Shown here: positions 8,361-15,540 of the stretch, piece by piece
Layout: the number at the start of each line of letters is the position of its first letter
How positions within the stretch are numbered: position 1 is the stretch's first letter
From: Saccharomonospora viridis DSM 43017
GTDB lineage: Bacteria > Actinomycetota > Actinomycetes > Mycobacteriales > Pseudonocardiaceae
Direction of reading: 5' to 3'
DNA length: 64,000 nucleotides
Assembly (NCBI RefSeq): GCF_000023865.1
Contig: NC_013159.1
Coordinates: forward strand, 4,180,001-4,244,000
The notes under the pieces: generated by a model
What the model was told of the DNA's origin: nothing
The model's database searches: none
What the model saw: only the letters and a program-made list of their open reading frames with translations
Translations under genes and position numbers: made by a program

Positions 8361-9602
8361 TCAGGCGGCGGGCTCGGCCCGTACCCGCATGTACCGCGCA
8401 TAGGTGGGGTCGTGCCGCACCGACTTGCCGAGCAACTCGGCGTAGCGGCGCCGAGTGAACTCCCCGAGTCGCTCCTGTACCCATGTCGCGCCGGGCAGAC
8501 GTTGCCGCACGGTCTCGACGACGAAGTTGCCCGCCGCCACCGCGAGGACGGCGAGCTGCACGATCGGATCGTCGGGCAGGCCGAGGAAATCCGAATTGGA
8601 CTTACCGAGCACGAGGCGGCTGATCGAACCGTGCACCCGCATGGACAACTCGCCGAGCACGGCACCGAGCGGACCACCCCGTTCCCGACCCGTCTCCGCG
8701 TAGGCGTCCAGCAGGGCGGCCGCGAGTCGTTTCGAGTCCTCGTCCGGCACGAACTCGGTGGCGGCGAGCAGCCACAGCAACCGCCACGCGTCCTCCTCGG
8801 TCGCGGGCAGGAGTTCGTCGTCGACCCCCATGAGCCAGCCGACATACCGCCACAGGTGGATGATGTCGGCGCGTTCGGCGTCGGTGTAGCGAACGCCGAG
8901 CACTCGCATGCCCAGGACGTAGACCAGCGAGAACAGCAGTAGCGTGCCCGCGGTCTGCACCTGGTTGATGGGGCGATCCCACGACTCGTAATCCCAATCG
9001 TCGCGCCGGTTCATGGCGGCACGGACGTGGGCGTGCACGAGCCGTACCCGCAGCGCGGCGACGTAGCCCTCGGCACCGACGTGCAACGCACCGGGCGTGG
9101 TGACGTCGAACCACCAGCGGGCGGTCTCGGTGAGGCGGCGAGTGGCCGCGTACTCGATGACACCGGTTCCCACCAGCGGTTTGGTGGCGCGGGAGGCCAG
9201 GTAGCCGCCCATCAGCGCTATGTCACCCAGGGGGAAGAGGCTCAGCACACCCGTGCGCACGATGGCCCGCGCACCCCGGTCGAGCCGCTTGTGATCCACC
9301 CAGTACGGCGTCGCCTCGACCCTGCGGAAGAAGTCCACCAGCTCGACGGGTGGGTCGTCGAGGCTGTCGAGGCCGTGCTCGACGGCCCGGTTGAACAGTC
9401 GCCGCCCCTCACCCGCCGGCAGGCTGCGGATCATCGCGACGACCGCGTCGGCGAGGGGGTCCTCGGCTTGGGCGAACTCGCGCAGACGCCGACGTTGCCG
9501 CTCGGTCCCCCGAATGTCGCCGGGAGCCAGGAACGTGGCGGCGAGGCGGAACCCCCCTTGGCGCAACAGCTCCGGGTCCGGCAGTCGCTCCTCGGCCGTC
9601 AT
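8361..9602 (-). CDS. DUF2236 (MpaB/latex-clearing-like) oxygenase
   Basis: This 413-residue protein has the DUF2236 fold shared by fungal MpaB and rubber oxygenase Lcp, which carry a b-type haem. Seen are the RVEATPYWVDH segment, VRLVHAHVRAAM (candidate haem-pocket Arg/His), WDRPINQVQTAGTLLLFS, and the GWLMGVDDELLP segment typical of the family. No signal peptide is visible, so it is probably cytoplasmic or peripheral. The start is placed at ATG 9602 because a GGGGG ribosome site sits just upstream; a longer frame to 9641 would run into the palindromic operator-like sequence. The substrate is unknown. Confidence 0.85.
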   Translation of the reverse strand: MTAEERLPDPELLRQGGFRLAATFLAPGDIRGTERQRRRLREFAQAEDPLADAVVAMIRSLPAGEGRRLFNRAVEHGLDSLDDPPVELVDFFRRVEATPYWVDHKRLDRGARAIVRTGVLSLFPLGDIALMGGYLASRATKPLVGTGVIEYAATRRLTETARWWFDVTTPGALHVGAEGYVAALRVRLVHAHVRAAMNRRDDWDYESWDRPINQVQTAGTLLLFSLVYVLGMRVLGVRYTDAERADIIHLWRYVGWLMGVDDELLPATEEDAWRLLWLLAATEFVPDEDSKRLAAALLDAYAETGRERGGPLGAVLGELSMRVHGSISRLVLGKSNSDFLGLPDDPIVQLAVLAVAAGNFVVETVRQRLPGATWVQERLGEFTRRRYAELLGKSVRHDPTYARYMRVRAEPAA

Positions 9603-9633
9603 CGCGCCCCCAGCTACCCGCGAACGAACATGA

Positions 9634-9649
9634 GACAACAAGTGTTGTC
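9634..9649. promoter_or_regulatory. Perfect palindrome upstream of DUF2236 gene
   Basis: GACAACA-AG-TGTTGTC has seven-base perfect arms and lies 32 bases upstream of the DUF2236 start codon, where a TetR-type repressor would sit over the promoter. No regulator gene is adjacent. Confidence 0.55.
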
Positions 9650-9707
9650 ACTTCTTGGTGCGCACGTCAAGCGGCAGATCAGGCCGAAGCGGAGGAGGAG
9701 CACCCGC

Positions 9708-9736
9708 TTGCCAACGGGAGATCCACGCGGTATATC
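9708..9736 (+). promoter_or_regulatory. Promoter of tRNA-Gly
   Basis: TTGCCA (9708-9713) and TATATC (9731-9736) are separated by 17 bases and lie 14 bases before the tRNA 5' end, a good housekeeping-sigma promoter for an actinomycete. Confidence 0.65.
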
Positions 9737-9749
9737 ATGTGGGCTGCGT

Positions 9750-9823
9750 GCGGATGTAGTTCAATGGCAGAACATCAGCTTCCCAAGCTGAGAATGCGGG
9801 TTCGATTCCCGTCATCCGCTCCA
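9750..9823 (+). tRNA. tRNA-Gly (anticodon CCC)
   Basis: A 74-base cloverleaf can be folded: acceptor GCGGATG/CATCCGC, D arm with AGTTCAATGGCAGAAC, anticodon stem TCAGC/GCTGA around loop TTCCCAA (anticodon CCC, reading GGG), T arm GCGGG-TTCGATT-CCCGT, discriminator U and an encoded 3' CCA. The T loop and conserved D-loop GG are intact. A good promoter precedes it and a long hairpin follows it, so it is a monocistronic tRNA unit. Confidence 0.97.
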
Positions 9824-9825
9824 TC

Positions 9826-9870
9826 ACGAAGGCCCGGGCCGGGGCACCACCCTCGGATCCGGGCCTTCGT
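9826..9870 (+). terminator. Terminator of tRNA-Gly
   Basis: ACGAAGGCCCGG (9826-9837) and CCGGGCCTTCGT (9859-9870) are perfect 12-base inverted arms, beginning three bases after the tRNA CCA end. There is no U-tract, as is common in actinobacteria. Confidence 0.75.
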
Positions 9871-9975
9871 CGTCTCGAAACCCGGCATCCCGTGGCCCAC
9901 CGTCTCGGCTCGCCCGAGCCGGGTGCCGTCACTGTCGCCCACTCGTGTTGGAGGCGACTCCTCCGCCGCCCTCGC

Positions 9976-10401
9976 TCACAGCGCACCCAGATCGGCGGAC
10001 AGCCAGTGTTCCGGCCGCATGCGGATGATGACGTGCTCGCCGAGATGGGTCCGTTCGTACTCCACGAAGCCGTCGACCTTCTCCTCGGGGAGGTACCGCG
10101 CGGCCATCTCCCGGGCCGAGTCCTCGTCGTCCGGACCGATCCCGGTCACCGGCCCTTCCACCGACACGTAGCGGACCGTCGGCTCGGTTCGCTGAACCAT
10201 CAGGCTGAACCGTCCGGCGGCCTCGATCGCACGGACCTTCCGCGAGTCGGGCCCCGTGCGCACCCACAGCTCTCCCTTCGGGATGTACTGGTACCAGACC
10301 GGAATCGTCAGCGGCGCGCGAGCGGGGTCCTCGACCACCGACAACGCACCGACACGGGGTTCTGCGAGGAATCGTTCTCGTTCTTCTACCGACAGCGCCA
10401 T
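9976..10401 (-). CDS. PPOX-fold (split beta-barrel) flavin/F420-type protein
   Basis: This 141-residue protein of the pyridoxamine 5'-phosphate oxidase-like superfamily has FLAEPRVGALSVVEDPARAPLTIPVWY, then GELWVRTGPDSRKVRAIEAAGRFSLMVQ, both characteristic of the split barrel that binds FMN or F420. Actinobacterial relatives include F420-dependent reductases and haem-degrading proteins, so the exact cofactor is open. ATG 10401 is preferred; the longer open frame to 10575 would translate the intergenic palindromic repeat element into low-complexity Arg/Cys peptide. It is divergent from the phosphatase gene. Confidence 0.82.
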   Translation of the reverse strand: MALSVEERERFLAEPRVGALSVVEDPARAPLTIPVWYQYIPKGELWVRTGPDSRKVRAIEAAGRFSLMVQRTEPTVRYVSVEGPVTGIGPDDEDSAREMAARYLPEEKVDGFVEYERTHLGEHVIIRMRPEHWLSADLGAL

Positions 10402-10460
10402 GAACCCGAAGCTACTCCGCCCGACACCACCCAACAGCTCGAAGAAAGCTCGGGGGAACC

Positions 10461-10553
10461 CGTGTCCGCAGGCTACGCGGTTGTGTTCGCACCGCACGAT
10501 GCGAACACGACGACACAGGCTGCGGACACGACGACACAGGCTGCGGACACGAC
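10461..10553. repeat. Palindromic intergenic element, copy 1
   Basis: CGTGTCCGCAG (10461-10471) faces two copies of CTGCGGACACGAC at 10520 and 10541, spaced 21 bases apart. Nested inside is a hairpin GTGTTCGCA (10483-10491) / TGCGAACAC (10500-10508) with an eight-base loop. The same architecture recurs at 55771-55883. Both copies lie between divergent genes, so the element may be a REP-like repeat or a multi-site operator. Confidence 0.8.
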
Positions 10554-10582
10554 GGCGGGCGGGAACAGGGGACAATCGGAGT

Positions 10583-11050
10583 GTGAGCTCTGCACCACTG
10601 GCGGGAGCCGTTCGACTGCCCGACGGGGTATGGGTGCGAGGACGGGGCCTGCGCCGACCGCTCCCCGCCGGAGACCTCCCCGACTACGGGCTCTACCTGG
10701 GCGGATCGGCTCTACGAAAGCGCCACGAGCCGTCGTTGACGTGGCCGCACGACTGGGTGTTCTGGCGTGACGGCCTGCTGCCGAAAGACTGGGGGCTCAC
10801 CGCGCGGCGCCTGCTCGACCTCCACGAACGAGCGCGTGCCGGACAAGCCGTGGAGATCGCCTGCCACGGTGGACTCGGCCGTACCGGAACCGCCTTGGCG
10901 AGCCTGGCGACGCTGAGCGGGCTGTCATCGCGCGCCGCGGTGCGCTGGACCCGCGACCACTACCACCGACGCGCCGTCGAGATGCCCTGGCAACGTCTGT
11001 ACGTGTCGTGGTTCGCCCGTCACGTGGCCGGGAAACGGGCGGAGAAGTGA
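10583..11050 (+). CDS. Protein-tyrosine-phosphatase-like protein
   Basis: This 155-residue protein contains the Cys-X5-Arg phosphate-binding loop CHGGLGRTG (Cys94, Arg100), followed by a long helix and the RWTRDHYHRRAVE stretch. The residue before Cys, normally His in this family, is Ala. A general-acid Asp could be supplied by the WRDGLLPKDWG loop. It would be a cytoplasmic dual-specificity-like phosphatase. GTG 10583 was chosen because translation then begins just after the repeat element; a GGAG sequence lies immediately upstream. It is divergent from the PPOX gene. Confidence 0.75.
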   Translation: MSSAPLAGAVRLPDGVWVRGRGLRRPLPAGDLPDYGLYLGGSALRKRHEPSLTWPHDWVFWRDGLLPKDWGLTARRLLDLHERARAGQAVEIACHGGLGRTGTALASLATLSGLSSRAAVRWTRDHYHRRAVEMPWQRLYVSWFARHVAGKRAEK

Positions 11051-11066
11051 CGGTTACGTCGAATCC

Positions 11067-11085
11067 CCCGTCGGGCCCCGACGGG
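11067..11085 (+). terminator. Hairpin after phosphatase gene
   Basis: CCCGTC-GGGCCCC-GACGGG lies 17 bases past the phosphatase stop and is followed by ACTTTG. The stem is short but GC-rich. Confidence 0.4.
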
Positions 11086-11199
11086 ACTTTGCGCCACCAC
11101 GACCGTTCGACCGGTCCGGCGAGCGGCCATCAGCCGGATGGCCGAGGCACGGCCGTAAGCGCATCCGCTCGGCCGAGGTCACACACCGTGTCCGGGCCA

Positions 11200-11205
11200 T
11201 AGCGT
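11200..11205 (+). promoter_or_regulatory. -10 hexamer TAGCGT for the VanZ gene
   Basis: TAGCGT lies six bases before ATG 11212, with no Shine-Dalgarno between them: a leaderless layout. Confidence 0.5.
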
Positions 11206-11211
11206 CGAACC

Positions 11212-11949
11212 ATGACCTCGGCTCAGGAAACAGCGTTGACGTACGGATCACTCGCCTTCGCCGTCGTGTGGGGTGTGCTGCTCGTGCCCCAGCTCATCAG
11301 CCATTACGCCCGGTTCGGCAGGGTACACGGCAGGCGTGTCGTCACCACCGCCGTCGTGACGCTGTACTCCTGTCTCGCCGTGGCGGTGGTGCTGTTGCCG
11401 CTGCCCGCGCCGGGTGATGCGCGGTTGACGCAGACGGTGCAGCTGACACCGTTCCAGTGGATCGCCGATGTGGCCACGGAACTGGACGAACACGGCCTGT
11501 CCTACGCGCACGCCCCGTTCACCCTGGCCTTCCAACAACTGGCGATGAACGTGTTGCTGTTCGTCCCGTTGGGGATGTTCGTGGTGTTGTTGCGACGGCG
11601 CGACGTCCGGTGCGCGACCCTGACCGGTCTTGCGATGTCACTGCTGGTGGAGGTCACCCAACTCACGGCGAATTTCGGCACCGCACCGTACGCCTACCGC
11701 ATCTTCGACGTCGACGACCTGTTGGCGAACACGGCCGGGGCCGCGCTCGGCGGCACGGCGGCCGTGCTGTTCCTGGCGCTGCGACGGCTCAAGAGGACGA
11801 ACGCCGCAATCCGGGAAGCTGGAACCGTGACGGTGCCACGGGTGGCGGCTCCAACTCGCCCAATCGCACCAGGTACTCCCGCCGTAGGCGGTCCCGTCGA
11901 CGTGCCTCTCGTTGATCTTCGTACACGACCGTTGCCGCGGCCGCGATGA
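11212..11949 (+). CDS. VanZ-family membrane protein
   Basis: This 245-residue protein has four to five hydrophobic segments. The VanZ signature is in the second half: QQLAMNVLLFVPLGMFVVLL, a Glu-containing helix SLLVEVTQLT, and the FDVDDLLANTAGAALG motif. VanZ proteins confer low-level teicoplanin resistance in enterococci; most actinobacterial ones are uncharacterised envelope proteins. The start is ATG 11212, apparently leaderless. The hydrophilic C-terminal tail of about 55 residues is encoded opposite a small minus-strand gene, so either the tail or the antisense gene may be fortuitous. Confidence 0.85.
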   Translation: MTSAQETALTYGSLAFAVVWGVLLVPQLISHYARFGRVHGRRVVTTAVVTLYSCLAVAVVLLPLPAPGDARLTQTVQLTPFQWIADVATELDEHGLSYAHAPFTLAFQQLAMNVLLFVPLGMFVVLLRRRDVRCATLTGLAMSLLVEVTQLTANFGTAPYAYRIFDVDDLLANTAGAALGGTAAVLFLALRRLKRTNAAIREAGTVTVPRVAAPTRPIAPGTPAVGGPVDVPLVDLRTRPLPRPR

Positions 11950-11989
11950 GCAGGAGCACCACGCCACCGAAGACCAGAGCCAATTGCAC
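11789..11989 (-). CDS. Small single-pass membrane protein, antisense to vanZ 3' end
   Basis: This 66-residue product has one N-terminal membrane helix (LALVFGGVVLLLIAAAATVVY, about residues 3-23) followed by a strongly basic amphipathic stretch and a Pro-rich tail. The GTG start at 11989 has a strong AAAGGAG site five bases upstream, and the predicted membrane topology is sensible (short periplasmic N-terminus, basic cytoplasmic C-terminus). It overlaps the last 161 bases of vanZ on the other strand. The family is not recognised. Confidence is moderate because of the overlap. Confidence 0.5.
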   Translation of the reverse strand: MQLALVFGGVVLLLIAAAATVVYEDQREARRRDRLRREYLVRLGELEPPPVAPSRFQLPGLRRSSS

Positions 11990-12245
11990 GCCATCTCCTT
12001 TGACGCCGCTTGTGTGGCTTGTCACAGGGTAGGGCTTCGCGATCAAGAACACGAGTCCTTCGTCACATTTCGCCCCTCCGACCCCGGACGCCGAGATCCC
12101 GGGACGAGACCGCGCACACGTACGACCATGGCGTCGCTCTACCCGGTGCAACTGTTGTGGTTCGGTGTAACCGCTTCAGCCCAGCGGGAATACCCCATAC
12201 AGGGGAGCGAGCACGCTGGAGTCGAGCGTGCGGAGGGAGGACGGG

Positions 12246-12998
12246 ATGGCATACGGCGCACATGCCGCACGCGGCATCAACGGCATGGACAGGGCGACCC
12301 ACACGTTGACCGTCGCCGCAGTGGATACGACGCCGATCTTCCGCGAAGGGCTCGGCATGGTCGTGACTCGCGCCCACGGTCTTCGTTGGGGTGGGCATGC
12401 GGGCAGCCACCACGCCGGTATCCAGATGTGCGAGCAAGTGCGCCCGGACATCGTGCTCATCGATTCGGCACTCGATCCACTCGGACACCTGACCCGGCTG
12501 TTGGCCGAGGGACATCCGACCATGGTGATCGTCGTGCTCGTGGGGGAAGCGCAACGCACACCCGCCTATCTCGCCACCGTGAGAGCCGCCGGAGCGCACG
12601 GCGCGCTGCCTCGCTGGGCTGAGCCGCGGCAGCTCACCGACGGCATCCGCCGGGCTTACGTCGAGCGCCGTTACACCGACCCGACGTTGGCCGCGCTGGT
12701 GCCCTCACAGCGGACGATCGACGCCACCGATCTCACGAGCGGCCCGCACCGACTGGACATGCCGCTGTCCCGTCGCGAGTACCAGGTGCTGCAGCTGATC
12801 GCGGAAGGACTGGAGAACGCGGCGGTGGCCGACAAGCTCTACCTGTCGGTGGAGACGGTGCGCACGCACGTCAAGAGCATCCTGCGCAAATTGGGTGCGC
12901 GTGACCGCACGCACGCGGTGAGCAAGGCGTTCCGTTCCGGTCTCCTCGTCGCCACCCCGCCGAATCACACGGGTCTGGACCGGGCCTACCACCCCTGA
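12246..12998 (+). CDS. Orphan LuxR/NarL-type regulator with degenerate receiver
   Basis: This 250-residue protein has an N-terminal receiver-like domain (about residues 20-145) and a C-terminal LuxR HTH (about 172-235, LSRREYQVLQLIAEG and SVETVRTHVKSILRKLGARDRTHAV). The receiver keeps a phospho-acceptor-like Asp73 (IVLIDSALDP) and one of the acidic pair (Asp27, followed by Thr), but the conserved Lys is missing (GALPRWAEP). It may therefore act without phosphorylation. No histidine kinase is adjacent. ATG 12246 has a GGAGGGAGG site upstream; the longer frame from 12228 begins inside that site. Confidence 0.85.
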   Translation: MAYGAHAARGINGMDRATHTLTVAAVDTTPIFREGLGMVVTRAHGLRWGGHAGSHHAGIQMCEQVRPDIVLIDSALDPLGHLTRLLAEGHPTMVIVVLVGEAQRTPAYLATVRAAGAHGALPRWAEPRQLTDGIRRAYVERRYTDPTLAALVPSQRTIDATDLTSGPHRLDMPLSRREYQVLQLIAEGLENAAVADKLYLSVETVRTHVKSILRKLGARDRTHAVSKAFRSGLLVATPPNHTGLDRAYHP

Positions 12999-13067
12999 GT
13001 CGAGCAGCGTTCCCGACGACGCCGGCGGGCTTCGAGTCACAATCTCGCCGCGCCCCTGGCCTGCTGT

Positions 13068-13103
13068 TACCGGTTGGTAGTATCCTTATGTTACCGGCCA
13101 GTA
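13068..13103. promoter_or_regulatory. Double TetR-type operator upstream of fadE5
   Basis: TACCGGTTGGTA (13068-13079) and TACCGGCCAGTA (13092-13103) are near-perfect palindromes 24 bases apart. The same TACCGG-NNN-GTAG core occurs between fabG4 and fadA2 at 36528-36547. They sit 80-115 bases before fadE5, across the likely promoter. Confidence 0.65.
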
Positions 13104-13182
13104 GGGCAGCGTCATCCGCGTGTCCTGTCGGCGACAGGAAGTGCCCAGCCGGAATGCCGAACAACCCGTACGGAGTGACGAC

Positions 13183-15027
13183 ATGGGCCACTACAAAAGC
13201 AACGTCCGAGACCTGGAGTTCAACCTCTTCGAGGTGCTCGGCGTTCAAGAACGCCTCGGTAAGGGAGTGCTGGCGGAATCCGACGAGGAGACCGCCCGCG
13301 GCGTGCTGTCCGAACTGAACAACCTCGCGGTCGGCCCGCTCGCAGAATCCTTCGTCGACGCCGACCGCAACCCGCCGGTTTACGACCCCAAGACCTTCTC
13401 CGCCACACTGCCGGAGTCGTTCAAGAAGAGCTACCAGGCCCTCTGGGAGGGCGAATGGTGGCGGCTGGGCCTGCCCAACCACCTCGGCGGGTTCGGGCTG
13501 CCCCCCACGGTGCAGTGGGCCGCCTCCGAGCTGATCCTCGGCGCCAACCCCGCGCTGTACATGTACATGGCCGGCCCGAACTTCGCCATGGTCATCGACC
13601 GCAACGGCACCGAGGAGCAGAAGCGCTGGGCGCGGATCATGATCGACCGCGGGTGGGGCGCCACCATGGTGCTCACCGAGCCCGACGCCGGTTCCGACGT
13701 CGGCGCCGGCCGCACCAAGGCCGTCAAGCAGGAGGACGGCTCCTGGCACCTCGAGGGCGTCAAGCGCTTCATCACCTCGGGCGACCAGGACATGACCGAG
13801 AACATCATGCACCTGGTGCTGGCCCGACCCGAAGGTCCCGGCATCGAACCGAAGCCCGGCACCAAGGGGCTGTCCCTGTTCCTGGTCCCGAAGTTCCTCT
13901 TCGACACCAACACCGGCGAACTCGGTGAACGCAACGGCGTGTTCGTCACCGGTGTCGAGGAGAAGATGGGCCTCAAGGTCTCCACGACCTGCGAGCTCAC
14001 CTTCGGCCAGCACGGCACGCCCGCCAAGGGCTGGCTGCTCGGCGAGGTGCACGACGGCATCGCGCAGATGTTCCAGGTCATCGAGTACGCCCGCATGATG
14101 GTGGGCACCAAGGCCATCGCGACGCTGTCCACCGGCTACCTCAACGCGCTGGAGTACGCCAAGGAACGCGTTCAGGGCCCCGATCTCACCCGCCAGACCG
14201 ACAAGACCGCCCCGCGCGTCACGATCACGCACCACCCGGACGTGCGCCGGTCGCTGATGATGCAGAAGGCGTACGCCGAGGGGCTGCGCGCCGTCTACCT
14301 GTACACGGCGTCGTTCCAGGACCAGGTATGGACCCAGGAGGGCGACGCCGAGTCGCTCGATCTGGCCGAACGCGTCAACGACCTGCTGCTGCCCATCGTC
14401 AAGGGGGTCGGCTCCGAGCGGGCCAGCGAGCAGCTCATCCAGTCACTGCAGACCCTCGGTGGTTCCGGCTTCCTGCAGGACTACCCCATCGAGCAGTACA
14501 TCCGCGACTCGAAGATCGACTCGCTGTACGAGGGCACCACCGCCATCCAGTCGATGGACTTCTTCTTCCGCAAGATCGTCCGCGACAAGGGCAAGGCGCT
14601 GACCTACCTCGCCGGCGAGATCACGAAGTTCATCGAGTCGGAGTCGGGCAACGGCCGACTCAAGAAGGAACGCGCCCTGCTCAAGCAGGCGCTGGACGAC
14701 CTCCAGGGCATGCTCGGCGCGATGCTCGGCTACCTCACGTCGGCGCAGGAGGACGTGACCAACATCTACAAGGTGGGTCAGCACACCGTGCGACTGCTGA
14801 TGTCGGCCGGTGACCTGCTCGTCGGCTGGCAGCTGCTCAAGCAGGCCGAGATCGCCCAGACCAAGCTCGACAACGGCGCCTCCGACAAGGACGTGCCGTT
14901 CTACCAGGGCAAGATCGCCGTGGCGTCGTTCTTCGCCAAGAACGTGCTGCCGGAGCTCTCCGCCCGGCGCGCGATCGTCGAGGCCGCCGACAACGACCTC
15001 ATGGAGGTCGACGAGGCCGCGTTCTGA
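13183..15027 (+). CDS. fadE5: Acyl-CoA dehydrogenase FadE5
   Basis: This 614-residue protein is colinear with mycobacterial FadE5 (Rv0244c) from [18 protein letters not shown] to the terminal [12 protein letters not shown]. Conserved blocks include [20 protein letters not shown] (FAD/substrate loop), [48 protein letters not shown] (read with the following [11 protein letters not shown]), and a long C-terminal helical domain. FadE5 oxidises acyl-CoAs of broad chain length to enoyl-CoA, reducing FAD; electrons would go to ETF and EtfD. ATG 13183 has GGAG eight bases upstream. It is monocistronic, with a strong hairpin after the stop and a double operator before it. Confidence 0.95.
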   Translation: MGHYKSNVRDLEFNLFEVLGVQERLGKGVLAESDEETARGVLSELNNLAVGPLAESFVDADRNPPVYDPKTFSATLPESFKKSYQALWEGEWWRLGLPNHLGGFGLPPTVQWAASELILGANPALYMYMAGPNFAMVIDRNGTEEQKRWARIMIDRGWGATMVLTEPDAGSDVGAGRTKAVKQEDGSWHLEGVKRFITSGDQDMTENIMHLVLARPEGPGIEPKPGTKGLSLFLVPKFLFDTNTGELGERNGVFVTGVEEKMGLKVSTTCELTFGQHGTPAKGWLLGEVHDGIAQMFQVIEYARMMVGTKAIATLSTGYLNALEYAKERVQGPDLTRQTDKTAPRVTITHHPDVRRSLMMQKAYAEGLRAVYLYTASFQDQVWTQEGDAESLDLAERVNDLLLPIVKGVGSERASEQLIQSLQTLGGSGFLQDYPIEQYIRDSKIDSLYEGTTAIQSMDFFFRKIVRDKGKALTYLAGEITKFIESESGNGRLKKERALLKQALDDLQGMLGAMLGYLTSAQEDVTNIYKVGQHTVRLLMSAGDLLVGWQLLKQAEIAQTKLDNGASDKDVPFYQGKIAVASFFAKNVLPELSARRAIVEAADNDLMEVDEAAF

Positions 15028-15068
15028 TCGACCGTCCTCGCCGGACAGCGGCTCACCGGCGTCGCTTG

Positions 15069-15116
15069 CGAAGGGCCACCTTCTTCCGTCGCACGAGGCG
15101 GGAAGGTGGCCCTTCG
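15069..15116 (+). terminator. Terminator of fadE5
   Basis: CGAAGGGCCACCTTC (15069-15083) pairs perfectly over 15 bases with GAAGGTGGCCCTTCG (15102-15116), 41 bases past the fadE5 stop. There is no U-tract. Confidence 0.75.
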
Positions 15117-15194
15117 TATGCGCACGGTTGGCAGTCGATACGGGCGGGTACCTCTATCGGGTCGTTGACCCCGGCTTTGAACGGAGCGCGCACC

Positions 15195-15470
15195 ATGGAG
15201 ATTTCGGGAATCATCTCCGCGATCCTGGTGGGTTTGGTGCTCGGTGTCCTCGCGAGGCTGATTCTGCCCGACAAGCAGAACATCCCGGTCTGGCTCACCG
15301 TCGTCGTCGGCATCATCGCCGCGTTCCTCGGCACGGCGATCGCACGGGGGTTCGGTTACGCCGACACCGCCGGATGGGATTGGTTGGAGTTCATCACCCA
15401 GCTCGGGCTGGCCGCGATCGGTGTGGCGCTTGCGGCGGGCATGTACCCGCGCAGACGCGTCAAGGCGTGA
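15195..15470 (+). CDS. GlsB/YeaQ/YmgE-family membrane protein
   Basis: This 91-residue protein has three membrane helices (about residues 4-24, 31-50, 66-86) and the family pattern GLVLGVLARLILPDKQ...W.TVVVGIIAAFLGT. These Gly-rich proteins (transglycosylase-associated superfamily) are general stress proteins of the cytoplasmic membrane with unclear biochemistry. ATG 15195 begins just before the first helix; longer in-frame versions would translate the fadE5 terminator. It is a single gene between the fadE5 terminator and a convergent gene. Confidence 0.85.
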   Translation: MEISGIISAILVGLVLGVLARLILPDKQNIPVWLTVVVGIIAAFLGTAIARGFGYADTAGWDWLEFITQLGLAAIGVALAAGMYPRRRVKA

Positions 15471-15540
15471 CGGCAACGGGGCAGGGCCCGGGGCCGGCCT
15501 GCCGACTCACCCGCGTACACGGTGCCGGTCGAGGGTGGTG

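Noticed and set aside
9735-9986. Minus-strand frame across the tRNA ending in ERMTGIEPAFSAWEADV
   Set aside because: This peptide is the well-known translation of the complementary strand of a tRNA gene and appears as a spurious protein in many databases. The tRNA-Gly explains it fully.
10461-10553. CRISPR-like array
   Set aside because: Units are 13 bases with 8-base gaps at a 21-base period, only two or three copies, in both orientations, with no cas genes. Not a CRISPR.
10256-10582. Upstream extension of the phosphatase frame (and the mirror extension of the PPOX frame)
   Set aside because: Both would translate the palindromic repeat element into RTRRHRL-like repeats; ribosome-site and homology evidence favour the shorter starts.
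12871-14235. Minus-strand frame of 454 codons opposite fadE5
   Set aside because: Shadow of a highly conserved acyl-CoA dehydrogenase.
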